Shown here piece by piece: positions 30,658 through 39,793 of a stretch of DNA of 64,000 nt (its first letter is position 1; each line of letters starts with the position of its first letter). Under the pieces are notes generated by a model. It did no database searches. It had not been told where the DNA came from and saw only the letters and a list, made by a program, of their open reading frames with translations. The stretch is from an uncultured Anaerotruncus sp. (lineage in GTDB: Bacteria > Bacillota > Clostridia > Oscillospirales > Acutalibacteraceae), in assembly GCA_900539775.1 (NCBI GenBank), contig UQDL01000003.1, positions 62,001 through 126,000 of the forward strand, read 5' to 3'. The translations under genes were made by a program, and so were the position numbers.

Positions 30658-31326
30658 TCAGCCCTTATAATAATCCATTTTCTTTTCAAGCTTGCCGAAG
30701 AGAACCGTAAGAATTCCGCAAAACGCAAGATAAAATGCACCCGTGTAAAACAGCGGCCAGATAAGCCCTTCAAGCTTGATATAGGTTTGTGCCGTCCAAA
30801 TAATTTCGTAAACGGCAATAATTCGTGCAAGCGAAGTATCCTTAACAAGGGTGATTATTTCATTGCTCATCGGCGGCACAATGCGCTTGATAACCTGAAA
30901 CAGCACAACCCTGAAAAAGATTTGAGATTTCGTCATTCCGAGCACCTGCCCGGCTTCATACTGCCCACGCGGTATTGCTTCAATTCCGCCTCTGTATATT
31001 TCAGAAAAATAGCAGGAATAGTTTATAACAAAGGCAATCAAAACAGCGTCAAACCGTTCCATTAAATCCCAATGGAAGATAAGACCGGGGCCGTAATAAA
31101 CAACGATAAGCTGAAGCATTAAAGGAGTGCCCCTGATAACCCAAACAAGTGCCTTTGTAATCGCCTTTAAAGGCTTGAATTTGCTCATTGAGCCAAAGCT
31201 TAATATAAGACCGAGCGGCAAGGAAAAAACAAGAGTGAGCGCAAAAAGCTTCAAAGTCATACCGAAGCCGCCCATCAAATCCTTAGTTACCGAAAGGAAC
31301 ATATTTAAATCCATATTTATAAACAT
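30658..31326 (-). CDS. Polar amino-acid ABC transporter permease
   Basis: A 222-residue HisM/GlnP-type permease with about five membrane helices. It has the N-terminal GFGMTLKLFALTLVFSLPLG, the conserved WVIRGTPLMLQLIVVYYG and the EAA loop YEAGQVLGMTKSQIFFRVVLFQ that contacts the ATPase. It lies between the binding protein and ATPase genes. A stable hairpin separates it from the binding-protein gene. Confidence 0.94.
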   Translation of the reverse strand: MFINMDLNMFLSVTKDLMGGFGMTLKLFALTLVFSLPLGLILSFGSMSKFKPLKAITKALVWVIRGTPLMLQLIVVYYGPGLIFHWDLMERFDAVLIAFVINYSCYFSEIYRGGIEAIPRGQYEAGQVLGMTKSQIFFRVVLFQVIKRIVPPMSNEIITLVKDTSLARIIAVYEIIWTAQTYIKLEGLIWPLFYTGAFYLAFCGILTVLFGKLEKKMDYYKG

Positions 31327-31374
31327 AACATTTACCTTTCAACAAATTAAAAGCATATCGAGATACGCCAAAGA

Positions 31375-31399
31375 GCAGAGGGCCAATTCAGCCCTCTGC
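31375..31399 (-). promoter_or_regulatory. Intra-operon hairpin between binding-protein and permease genes
   Basis: GCAGAGGGC and GCCCTCTGC form a perfect 9-bp stem with a 7-base loop. No long T-run follows on the minus strand, so it more likely stabilises the upstream mRNA or gives partial termination, allowing more binding protein than permease. Confidence 0.65.
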
Positions 31400-31428
31400 C
31401 CAAAGTAATTATACATAAAACCGGCTTA

Positions 31429-32220
31429 TTAAGCAAGAGTAAGATTATATTTATCAGCAAGCTTTTGAAGAGAACCGTCTGCCTTCATTTCGTCAATAAT
31501 CTTATCAACCTCGGCAGTAAGATCGGAATCTTTTCTGAAGCCTACACCGTATTCCTCGGAAGTGAGAGAAATACCCTGAGCAAGCTCAGAATAGCTTGTG
31601 CCCTCGCCCGTCATTGCATTTGCCATTGTGTTATCAATAACGCAAGCCTGAACGGAACCGCTTTTAACCTCCATAAGTGCGTCAGACTGAGCAGCAACTG
31701 AAGTAAGATTTGCATCAAGGCTCAAATCTTTAAGAGCAGCTTCGCCTGCGGAGCCGGATTCTGCGGCAAATGTTACATCCTTAAGAGAAGCAACATCGGT
31801 ATAGTTTTTAACGGCATCTGCCTTCATAACAACAACCTGCTCGTTTTTAACATACGGCTTTGTGCAATTCATGGATTCCTTAACCTCATCGGTAAGAGTC
31901 ATTCCGTTCCACGCACAGTCTATTTTTTTAGAATCAAGTTCAAAAATTTTGTTATCCCAATCAATAACGATAAATTCTGCTTCCACACCGAGCTTTTCGC
32001 AAACAGCCTGAGCAAATTCAGTGTCAAATCCCGTCCAATTACCGTTTTCATCCTTATAGTTCATAGGTTCATACAAGGTGACGCCGATAACCATTTTACC
32101 CTTTGATTTAACATAATCAAGATCGCTTTTTGAATTATTGCTTTTACTGCATGCCGCAAACATGCCCGAAACGAAAAGCACGCAAAGCACAACAGCAAGC
32201 ACTTTTTTTAATGATTTCAT
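31429..32220 (-). CDS. Amino-acid ABC transporter substrate-binding lipoprotein
   Basis: A 263-residue lipoprotein. The signal peptide MKSLKKVLAVVLCVLFVSGM ends in the lipobox FAAC (Cys24). The mature part is a family 3 solute-binding protein (KMVIGVTLYEPMNYKDENG, GFDTEFAQAVCEKLGVE, DCAWNGMTLT). It captures a polar amino acid outside the membrane for the downstream permease and ATPase. Ligand residues do not settle which one. First gene of the operon, behind a promoter with an operator-like palindrome. Confidence 0.94.
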   Translation of the reverse strand: MKSLKKVLAVVLCVLFVSGMFAACSKSNNSKSDLDYVKSKGKMVIGVTLYEPMNYKDENGNWTGFDTEFAQAVCEKLGVEAEFIVIDWDNKIFELDSKKIDCAWNGMTLTDEVKESMNCTKPYVKNEQVVVMKADAVKNYTDVASLKDVTFAAESGSAGEAALKDLSLDANLTSVAAQSDALMEVKSGSVQACVIDNTMANAMTGEGTSYSELAQGISLTSEEYGVGFRKDSDLTAEVDKIIDEMKADGSLQKLADKYNLTLA

Positions 32221-32255
32221 AAGATATCCTCCGTTTGTTGAGTTATGATGTGCTC

Positions 32256-32284
32256 ATTTTATCACATTAGCGTGCTAAAGTCAA
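32256..32284 (-). promoter_or_regulatory. Promoter of the amino-acid ABC operon with palindrome in the spacer
   Basis: On the minus strand TTGACT (32279-32284), 17 bases, TAAAAT (32256-32261). The spacer holds the perfect dyad TTAGC-AC-GCTAA (32267-32278), placed where a bound repressor would block RNA polymerase. The regulator is not identifiable from this window. Confidence 0.78.
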
Positions 32285-32408
32285 TACCTGAAATCAAAAA
32301 AAGCGGCAGTGCTCCGGCTCCGTATTATTAGCGACAAAGCAAAAACAACTTTTGCGTAAAATTCAAAGAAAAATGAGTTGAGGTTTGCAAAACTTTAACA
32401 AATAGTTG

Positions 32409-32437
32409 TTGAAATTATTATAGATATTCTTTATAAT
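32409..32437 (+). promoter_or_regulatory. Promoter of the GH36-like gene
   Basis: TTGAAA (32409-32414), 17 bases, TATAAT (32432-32437), about 80 bases upstream of the start codon. Confidence 0.82.
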
Positions 32438-32516
32438 TAAGTTAGTTTATTATAATTTAAGCTGAGTTTGTGAGCGCATATCATAGCAACGGCAAACGAA
32501 AAATGAGGAGAAATCT

Positions 32517-34856
32517 ATGTACACTTTAAAGAGCAATGTTCTTGAATGTGAATTCAACACTTCAGAGGGCTGCCTTTATGCAGCAAAAATAAACAATCTT
32601 CTTTCAGGCTCTGCTTTTGTTCCGGACGGAAGCGGCAGCGAATTTGAAATCAAATTTACGGACGGCAGCACAATATCATCCAAAAGCCTGCCGATAAGCG
32701 AATATGCCGAAAAGAACGGCACTCTCTATTTCAGATTTAAAGAAGAACAACACACAACCGCAACAATGCGCTACAAGGTTGGAAAAGACGGCAACACAAT
32801 TGAAAAGCAGCTTGTGCTTACGCAAAGCGAGCCGAAAACAATTGATTGCATTTATCTTGAAAATATAGGGATAATCAATTCAAGTTCTTCTTATACCGTT
32901 TCCGGCGGAGAAACGGAAATTGAGAAATATTATTCAAATCTTGGCCAACCTTTTTATATTGACAGCCTCTTTTTCGGCTGTGAATTTCCTGCAACCAAAA
33001 ACGGAATTTTCCATGGCAGAGGCCAAGTTATATATTATCTCGGCAAGCCTGTAGAAAATGAAAAGCTTGTGTGCCCCACTGTTGTTATAGGAGGCGCAGA
33101 AAGCCATCTTATGGTTGATTTAAAAAAGGCCTTTTTTAAATACATCAGCGGCATTTCTCTTAAAGCACCTTACTACCTTATGTATAACACTTGGTATGAC
33201 AGGATGCTTAATATTGATGCTGATTGCATTACCGAAGATTTTTATAAGATTGAAAAACAACTTACGGGGCATGGCATTCCGCCGATTGACGGATATGTTC
33301 TTGATGACGGTTGGCCAAACTATAAGGATAACTTTTGGAGCATAAATAAAAAGCGCTTTCCGAATGATTTTCTTGATATAAGCACGCTTTCAAGAAAATT
33401 CGGCAGCGAATTCGGGCTTTGGCTCGGACCCAGAGGCGGCTACAATTTTACGGCAAAACTTGCTAAACGCATTGAAAAAGGCGGCAACGGTTACCACAAT
33501 GCAGAAAGCAATGATATTTGTGTTGGCTCAAAAAGGTATCTTGATAAGCTTGAAAACTTTTTCCTTACAACAATGAAGGAAAACGACATTTCTTATTGGA
33601 AATTAGACGGTTTTTGCCTGAAGCCCTGCAAAAACCCAAAGCACGACCATATAACGGGCGGCGATCATGAAATGTATTTTTACACAGAAATGTGGAGTCG
33701 CTGGATTAAAATATTCAAGAATATGCGTGAGCTGCGCAGAAAGCAGTGCAAAAGTCTTTGGATAAACTTTACATGCTATGTTAATCCATCGCCTTGGTGG
33801 CTGCAATATGTTAATTCCATTTGGCTGCAAAACAGCGCCGATATCGGCTTTGCAAAGAATTATCCTGAGGGTGAGCAGGCTCAGGTTGATTCGGAAATCA
33901 CATACAGAGACGGTATATATTATGATTTTGCAGTTAAGAGAGGACTTCAATTTCCGTTTGCACACATTTACAATCACGAGCCGATTTACGGCCGTGAGGC
34001 TCACCTTGATTATAACGATGCCGAATTTGAAAAAGCATTTTTCTGGAATGCCTGCCGAGGAGCAGCACTTAATGAATTGTATATCTCAAGCAGCATGATG
34101 AACGAAGAAAAATGGCAAATTCTGACAAGAGTTATTAACTGGCAAAAAACCAACTATCATATACTCAAAAACGCAATGCTTCTTGGCGGCAATCCCGTTG
34201 AGAACAATGTTTATTGCTATGCTTCGTGGACGGAGGAAGGCGAAGGTGTTATTGCACTTCGCAATCCCACTCACGAAACAGCTCCGCTTACGCTTACGCT
34301 TAACAAGCTTATGGGTTGCCCCGAAAGCTTAAGCGAGGTGCACAGATACAATGTGCTTAACAAAAACGGAGCAGACACAGACGAAACATATAACTATAAT
34401 GACAAGATAAACCTTACTTTGGCGCCGTTTGAAATCAAGATTTTCCAATTTGGGAAATCAGACAACAGATATTCCGGGCAAAATGAGCCTAATCCGTTTA
34501 CGGTTTCATTTGACAGCAACGGGCAAGACGGCGTTGTTTGCAAAAACAACGATATGGAAATTGCCGTTGAAAAAGGTCTTCTTTGCATTCGCATGGGCGG
34601 CCTTACTTTAAAATCCGAAAACAGCATAAGCGGAGACAACCATAAAATCACCGTTGTTCGTGAGAAAAACGGAATGATTAAAATTTACGTTGACAATACA
34701 CTTGATTGTTCAGGCTATTCGGCAGATATGAAGCCGCAAATTTCCTGTGATGTAACCGGAAACGCACCGAACTTTAAGGTGATTGAAAAAGCACTGCCAT
34801 ATGACAAGCTTGTTGAAATAAAGCATCTTATCAAATCAAGAAAGAGGCGCAATTAA
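32517..34856 (+). CDS. GH36/clan GH-D-like glycoside hydrolase (alpha-galactosidase-type)
   Basis: A 779-residue cytoplasmic protein without signal peptide. Parts: an N-terminal beta-rich domain (about 1-220), a TIM-barrel region with YNTWYDRMLN, DGYVLDDGWPNY and FGLWLGPRGGY (about 222-305), then DISYWKLDGF (about 358-367), where the Asp in KLD is the likely nucleophile, and a C-terminal beta region. These match the clan GH-D pattern (NTW, VLDDGW, FGLW, KxD), but LGPRGG replaces the usual EPE motif after FGLW, so substrate may differ from simple alpha-galactosides. GGAG precedes the ATG. The stop is four bases before lepB, implying cotranscription. Confidence 0.72.
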   Translation: MYTLKSNVLECEFNTSEGCLYAAKINNLLSGSAFVPDGSGSEFEIKFTDGSTISSKSLPISEYAEKNGTLYFRFKEEQHTTATMRYKVGKDGNTIEKQLVLTQSEPKTIDCIYLENIGIINSSSSYTVSGGETEIEKYYSNLGQPFYIDSLFFGCEFPATKNGIFHGRGQVIYYLGKPVENEKLVCPTVVIGGAESHLMVDLKKAFFKYISGISLKAPYYLMYNTWYDRMLNIDADCITEDFYKIEKQLTGHGIPPIDGYVLDDGWPNYKDNFWSINKKRFPNDFLDISTLSRKFGSEFGLWLGPRGGYNFTAKLAKRIEKGGNGYHNAESNDICVGSKRYLDKLENFFLTTMKENDISYWKLDGFCLKPCKNPKHDHITGGDHEMYFYTEMWSRWIKIFKNMRELRRKQCKSLWINFTCYVNPSPWWLQYVNSIWLQNSADIGFAKNYPEGEQAQVDSEITYRDGIYYDFAVKRGLQFPFAHIYNHEPIYGREAHLDYNDAEFEKAFFWNACRGAALNELYISSSMMNEEKWQILTRVINWQKTNYHILKNAMLLGGNPVENNVYCYASWTEEGEGVIALRNPTHETAPLTLTLNKLMGCPESLSEVHRYNVLNKNGADTDETYNYNDKINLTLAPFEIKIFQFGKSDNRYSGQNEPNPFTVSFDSNGQDGVVCKNNDMEIAVEKGLLCIRMGGLTLKSENSISGDNHKITVVREKNGMIKIYVDNTLDCSGYSADMKPQISCDVTGNAPNFKVIEKALPYDKLVEIKHLIKSRKRRN

Positions 34857-34860
34857 CCCA

Positions 34861-35727
34861 ATGAAATGCAAAAAATGCGGATTTGACTGTGCACAGGAGG
34901 ACGGCGATTGGATCACCTGCCCTAACTGCGGCGCAAAATACTTTAACACGGCAATCAGTCCGGAAATAAGCGCAACAAAGCAGATTTCCGAAATTGAAAA
35001 AGCCGAAAGCCAAGCAGCGCCCGCAAAAGCACAGTCTGCTTCCGAACCTGAGGAAAACGAAAAGAAAAAGAAATCAAAACTGCGCGAAACAATTGATTTT
35101 ATGTTGCCGATAGTTATTGCCGTTGTGATTGCTTTGCTGCTGAAATCATTTGTTTTTGCAAATGCGGTGGTTCCGACCGGTTCAATGATAAGCACGATAA
35201 ACGAGGGCGACAGAATCATTGCAAGCCGCGTGGCATACATAAACAAGGAGCCGCAAAGATACGACATTATACTTTTCAAATTTCCGGATGACGAAAGCCA
35301 AATCTTTGTTAAAAGAATCATCGGATTGCCGGGCGAAACGGTAAATATCATTAACGGCGTTGCCTTTGTTAGCGATTCTGACGGCAACATGCTTGAAACG
35401 GACCAATCATTCGTTACAAACGAAAAGCCGGAGGGCAATTACGGCCCATACTATATTCCGAGGCAAGGCGAAAAAATCACCGTAAACGGCACTCAATGCA
35501 TTGCCGAAAACGGAATGACGGTCGGCTCGCTTGAATTCCTTGACAAATATTGTAAAAAGGACGAAAACGGAAATTACACCGTTTCCGAAAAATGCTATTT
35601 TTGCATGGGAGACAACAGAAACAAATCCCACGATTCAAGATTTTGGGACAACAATTATGTTCAGGAAAACAAAATTTTGGGCCAAGCCGAATTTAAATAC
35701 TATCCGGGATTTGAAAAGCTTAGATAA
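34861..35727 (+). CDS. lepB: Signal peptidase I with N-terminal zinc ribbon
   Basis: A 288-residue type I signal peptidase. Residues 1-25 form a zinc ribbon (C3KKC6 ... C20PNC23), followed by an acidic/Lys-rich linker and one membrane segment (79-101). The catalytic domain has the Ser in PTGSM (S108) and the general-base Lys in FVKRIIGLPGE (K151), plus the CMGDNRNKSHDSR box. It removes signal peptides outside the membrane. The zinc ribbon is an addition to the normal family and would sit in the cytoplasm. The start is four bases after the upstream stop with AGAGG about 13 bases away, so coupling is likely. Confidence 0.93.
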   Translation: MKCKKCGFDCAQEDGDWITCPNCGAKYFNTAISPEISATKQISEIEKAESQAAPAKAQSASEPEENEKKKKSKLRETIDFMLPIVIAVVIALLLKSFVFANAVVPTGSMISTINEGDRIIASRVAYINKEPQRYDIILFKFPDDESQIFVKRIIGLPGETVNIINGVAFVSDSDGNMLETDQSFVTNEKPEGNYGPYYIPRQGEKITVNGTQCIAENGMTVGSLEFLDKYCKKDENGNYTVSEKCYFCMGDNRNKSHDSRFWDNNYVQENKILGQAEFKYYPGFEKLR

Positions 35728-35798
35728 TCAAAATCCGGGCCATTCAAAATAAACAGCGGCAAATTCAATGCCGTTAAAAACAAAATATTGATATGCAA

Positions 35799-35842
35799 AA
35801 AGCCTGCATTCGCATTTTACGGATGCAGGCTTTGATTTTTTT
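35799..35842 (+). terminator. Terminator of the GH36-like/lepB operon
   Basis: AAAGCCTGCAT and ATGCAGGCTTT form an 11-bp stem (35799-35833), followed by GATTTTTTT. Confidence 0.9.
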
Positions 35843-35850
35843 ATACAAAC

Positions 35851-35888
35851 AAAAAGATAACCGAGATTGCCTTAGCAACCTCGGTTAT
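35851..35888 (-). terminator. Terminator of the PFOR gene
   Basis: ATAACCGAG...CTCGGTTAT (35857-35888) with inner TTGC/GCAA pairing; the minus-strand sense continues CTTTTTG. Confidence 0.85.
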
Positions 35889-35934
35889 TTTGCTTATATT
35901 ACATTTTGAAATGATTTGCGGATTTTACGCAAAA

Positions 35935-38900
35935 TCAGTCTTTCTTAGGAGCGTAATATTCAACGGTGCGAAGAAGATCATTATACTTCTGAACAGCGTT
36001 TTCTGCAGCAATATTGAAGAGCTTGTCTGCCTTTTCGGGGAAGCTTCTTCTGAGAGCCGAATAACGGGTTTCGCCGTTAATGAACTCAATATAATCAGAA
36101 GTCGGAGCCTTTGAATCAAGGCTGAACGGATTCTTGCCTTCTTCAACAAGAGCAGGATTAAATCTGAAGAGATTCCAATAGCCGGCCTCAACAGCCTTCT
36201 TTTGCTCTGCCTGGTTAAACGGCATCTTAATACCGTGGTTGATACAGGGAGCATAGCAGATAACAAGTGAAGGGCCGTTATAAGCTTCTGCTTCTTTCAT
36301 TGCCTTGAGGCACTGATTATAATCTGCACCCATAGCAACCTGTGCAACATAGATATAGCCATAAGACATTGCAATCTTTGCAAGATCTTTTTTCTTTGTG
36401 ATTTTACCCGATGCAGCAAACTGAGCAACAGCACCTGTTGGGGTTGACTTAGAAGCCTGGCCGCCGGTGTTTGAATAAACCTCTGTATCAAATACAAGAA
36501 CATTAACATCTTGATTCTGAGCAAGAACATGATCAAGTCCGCCGAAGCCGATATCATAAGCCCAACCGTCACCGCCGAAGATCCACTGGCTCTTCTTGGC
36601 AGCATAATCCTTATCCTTAAGGAAGTCCTCGGCAGCAGCCTTTGCATCGCCCTCAAATTCTGTGTTTTCGATAGCAGAAATAAGAGCCTTTGCAGGAGCA
36701 TCGTTGCCACGGGTTGAATGGAATGTATCAAGATAATCCTGAACTTCCTTGCCTACGCTTGTTTCTTTAAGAGCAATAGCGTCTTCAGCAAGTCTTGAAC
36801 GGATTTGAGCCTGAGCAAGGAACATACCAAGGCCGAATTCAGCGTTATCCTCAAACAAGGAGTTTGACCAAGCCGGGCCGTTGCCGTGCTTATCAACCGT
36901 GTACGGAGTTGAAGGAGCAGAACCGCCCCAAATTGAAGAACAGCCTGTTGCATTGGCAATATACATCTTATCACCAAAGAGCTGAGTTGCAAGCTTAGCA
37001 TAAGGTGTTTCGCCGCAGCCTGCGCAAGCACCTGAAAATTCGAGATAAGGCTTGAGATACTGAGCAGAAACTACAGTTTTATCAGAAGCGACCTCTGCTT
37101 TGGGATCAATATCGCAAAGAGCATCAAATACGGGCTGGCTGTCAAGCTGAGAAGCGATAGGCTTCATAGTGAGTGACTTTGTGGGGCAAACATTTGCACA
37201 TGATGCACAACCTGTGCAGTCAAGTGTGGAAATGATAAGAGCATATTTAAGGCCACTGTCCTTAGGAACTTTAAGATCAACAGCCTTTGTGTTTGCGGGA
37301 GCAGCTGCAAGCTCATCTGCCGTGAGGGCAACAGGGCGAATTACAGCATGGGGGCAAACCATTGCGCATCTGTTACACTGAGCGCACTTTGTGGGATCCC
37401 ATTCGGGAACATCAACGGCAATACCGCGCTTTTCAAATGCGGAAGAGCCTGCCGGGAACACACCGCTTGCCATATCAACAAATGTTGAAACAGGAATAGT
37501 GTCACCCTTTTGATGATCAACGGGGCTGAGAATTTCCTTAACGAATTTTTTCATTTCGGGGCGATCTGTTTTGATTTCTTTTTCAACAATATCGTCCTCT
37601 GCTGTTTTCCAGCTTTCGGGAACTTCAACCTTAATAAGCTCCTTGGAGCCTCTGTCTATACCCTGATGGTTAGCTGCAACAACTGCATCGCCCTTCTTTG
37701 AGAACTTAGCGGTTGCCTTAGCCTTCATAAGCTCAATAGCCTGATCAACGGGAAGAATTCCGGAAATTGTGAAGAATGCAGACTGAAGAATGGTGGAAGC
37801 TCTGCCGCGAAGGCCTACTTCCTCTGCAATCTTAATACCGTTTATAATATAGAAGTTAATATCGTTGTTTGCAATATATCTCTTCATTGAAGCGGGAAGC
37901 TCTTTATCAAGTTCTTCCGGGCTCCAGATGCAGTTGAGAAGGAATGTGCCGCCCGGAACAAGATCCTGAACCATATCATACTTTGTTACATATGACGGGC
38001 AGTGGCATGCAACGAAATTAGCCTTGTTGATAAGATAAGAAGAGGTGATCGGGTTTACACCGAAACGAAGGTGAGAAACCGTGATACCGCCTGATTTCTT
38101 TGAATCATAGAAGAAATAGCCCTGAGCATACATATCAGTGTTGTCGCCGATGATTTTGATAGAGTCTTTATTAGCGCCGACAGTACCGTCTGAGCCAAGG
38201 CCCCAGAACTTACAGCTTGTTGTGCCTGCGGGAGTTGTGTCTACATGATTACCTGCAGGAAGAGAAAGATTTGTAACATCATCTGTGATACCGATTGTGA
38301 AGGTTTGCTTAGGCTCTGCTGCTTTCATATTATCATAAATGGAAATGATATGAGCCGGAACCGTGTCCTTAGAGCCAAGACCGTAACGGCCGTTATAGAT
38401 AGGAGTTGTTTCAAACTGAGAGCCCTTAAATGCTGCAACAACATCAAGATAAAGAGGCTCACCGATTGAACCGGGCTCTTTAGTTCTGTCTATAACAGAA
38501 ATCTTTTTAACGGTTGTTGGGATAACATCAATAAGATATTTCGGTGAGAAAGGTCTGTAAAGGTGAACCTTAACAAGGCCTACCTTTTCACCCTTTGCAT
38601 TAAGATAATCAACTGTTTCTGCAATAGTGTCGCAAACCGAGCCCATAGCAATGATGATATGCTCTGCATCAGGTGCGCCGTAATAATTAAAAGGCTTATA
38701 ATCGGTGCCGATTTTCTCGTTAACCTTATTCATATACATAACGGTGGTTTCAACAGCATCGTTATAATACTTATTGCAAGCCTCTCTGTGCTGGAAGAAG
38801 ATATCTGAGTTTTCTGCCGAGCCGCGAAGTGTTGGGTGCTCAGGATTAAGAGCACGCTCACGGAAGCGCTTAATATCATCCATATCAACCATATCTTTAA

Positions 38901-39474
38901 GATCTTTATAATCCCAAACTTCAATTTTTTGGATTTCGTGAGAAGTGCGGAAACCATCAAAGAAATGAAGGAAAGGAACAGAAGATTTAAGAGTTGAAAG
39001 ATGTGCAACCGCACCGAGATCCATAACCTCCTGCGGGTTGTTTGAGCAAAGCATAGCGTAACCTGTTTGGCGGCAAGCATAAATATCTGAATGATCGCCG
39101 AAAATGTTTAACGCATGGGTTGAAACGCAGCGAGCCGAAACGTGAATAACAGATGAAAGAAGTTCACCTGCAATCTTATACATATTCGGGATCATAAGAA
39201 GAAGACCCTGAGAAGCAGTATAAGTGGTGGTGAGAGCACCTGCGGAAAGAGAGCCGTGAACAGCACCTGCGGCGCCGCCTTCGGATTCCATTTCCTGAAC
39301 TCTTACATTTTGGCCGAAAATGTTTTTGGCGTTTTGGGATGAAAGAACATCCGTAACCTCCGCCATAACAGACGAAGGAGTGATGGGATAAATTGCAGCT
39401 ACTTCCGTGAATGCATAGGAAACATGAGCAGCGGCATTATTACCGTCCATCGTTTTCTTTTTTCTTTGTACCAT
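35935..39474 (-). CDS. nifJ: Pyruvate:ferredoxin (flavodoxin) oxidoreductase, single chain
   Basis: A 1179-residue homodimer-type PFOR converting pyruvate and CoA to acetyl-CoA, CO2 and reduced ferredoxin. Domains in order: N-terminal pyrimidine-binding domain with HVSYAFTEVAAIYPITPSS, the CoA and gamma domains, a two-[4Fe-4S] ferredoxin domain (KCAQCNRCAMVCPHAVIRP and DCTGCASCANVCPTKSL, about 690-770), then the TPP domain with the extra cluster motif ACAGCGETPYAK, TGCSSIWGG and GGDGWAYDIG. AGGAGG precedes the ATG at 12 bases. Monocistronic with a leader of about 190 bases. It is the central catabolic enzyme of an anaerobe. Confidence 0.98.
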   Translation of the reverse strand: MVQRKKKTMDGNNAAAHVSYAFTEVAAIYPITPSSVMAEVTDVLSSQNAKNIFGQNVRVQEMESEGGAAGAVHGSLSAGALTTTYTASQGLLLMIPNMYKIAGELLSSVIHVSARCVSTHALNIFGDHSDIYACRQTGYAMLCSNNPQEVMDLGAVAHLSTLKSSVPFLHFFDGFRTSHEIQKIEVWDYKDLKDMVDMDDIKRFRERALNPEHPTLRGSAENSDIFFQHREACNKYYNDAVETTVMYMNKVNEKIGTDYKPFNYYGAPDAEHIIIAMGSVCDTIAETVDYLNAKGEKVGLVKVHLYRPFSPKYLIDVIPTTVKKISVIDRTKEPGSIGEPLYLDVVAAFKGSQFETTPIYNGRYGLGSKDTVPAHIISIYDNMKAAEPKQTFTIGITDDVTNLSLPAGNHVDTTPAGTTSCKFWGLGSDGTVGANKDSIKIIGDNTDMYAQGYFFYDSKKSGGITVSHLRFGVNPITSSYLINKANFVACHCPSYVTKYDMVQDLVPGGTFLLNCIWSPEELDKELPASMKRYIANNDINFYIINGIKIAEEVGLRGRASTILQSAFFTISGILPVDQAIELMKAKATAKFSKKGDAVVAANHQGIDRGSKELIKVEVPESWKTAEDDIVEKEIKTDRPEMKKFVKEILSPVDHQKGDTIPVSTFVDMASGVFPAGSSAFEKRGIAVDVPEWDPTKCAQCNRCAMVCPHAVIRPVALTADELAAAPANTKAVDLKVPKDSGLKYALIISTLDCTGCASCANVCPTKSLTMKPIASQLDSQPVFDALCDIDPKAEVASDKTVVSAQYLKPYLEFSGACAGCGETPYAKLATQLFGDKMYIANATGCSSIWGGSAPSTPYTVDKHGNGPAWSNSLFEDNAEFGLGMFLAQAQIRSRLAEDAIALKETSVGKEVQDYLDTFHSTRGNDAPAKALISAIENTEFEGDAKAAAEDFLKDKDYAAKKSQWIFGGDGWAYDIGFGGLDHVLAQNQDVNVLVFDTEVYSNTGGQASKSTPTGAVAQFAASGKITKKKDLAKIAMSYGYIYVAQVAMGADYNQCLKAMKEAEAYNGPSLVICYAPCINHGIKMPFNQAEQKKAVEAGYWNLFRFNPALVEEGKNPFSLDSKAPTSDYIEFINGETRYSALRRSFPEKADKLFNIAAENAVQKYNDLLRTVEYYAPKKD

Positions 39475-39631
39475 GTGAATAAATTACCTCCTAAGAACCG
39501 CAAAGTTCATAATTTACACTTAACAAGTGACGAAGAACATTCAAGCTGCACAACATGTGCCGATCAAGTGCCATATACGCACTTAAACAGACACATTGCT
39601 ATACAAGGCGCCTGAAACTCTCCCTCAATCA

Positions 39632-39655
39632 AAAATGGGCGCAATAAGCCCTTTT
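39632..39655 (-). promoter_or_regulatory. Hairpin in the PFOR leader, just after the transcription start
   Basis: GGGC and GCCC with flanking A/T pairing (AAAA...TTTT) enclose a 7-base loop; on the minus strand the stem runs into ATTTTTG. It lies within about 30 bases of the predicted start, so it could act as an attenuator or a 5' stabilising stem. Confidence 0.5.
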
Positions 39656-39669
39656 TGTGATTTGCCAAT

Positions 39670-39698
39670 ATTTTAACACAAAGCTGCATATAATTCAA
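39670..39698 (-). promoter_or_regulatory. Promoter of the PFOR gene
   Basis: On the minus strand TTGAAT (39693-39698), 17 bases, TAAAAT (39670-39675). The 319-base gap 39475-39793 holds this promoter, the leader hairpin and the next terminator; no gene is seen there. Confidence 0.75.
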
Positions 39699-39745
39699 CA
39701 AACAATTTAATAATTATTATTTTTTTTAGAATTTGCCCTTTTTTG

Positions 39746-39787
39746 CAAAAAAAATAAGCTCTTACGACTTTTTTTGTCGAAAGAGCT
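39746..39787 (-). terminator. Terminator of the GalM-like/NadE/surface-protein operon
   Basis: AGCTCTTACGAC (39757-39768) and GTCGAAAGAGCT (39776-39787) form a 12-bp stem with one mismatch; on the minus strand TATTTTTTTT follows. Confidence 0.85.
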
Positions 39788-39793
39788 TTTAAT

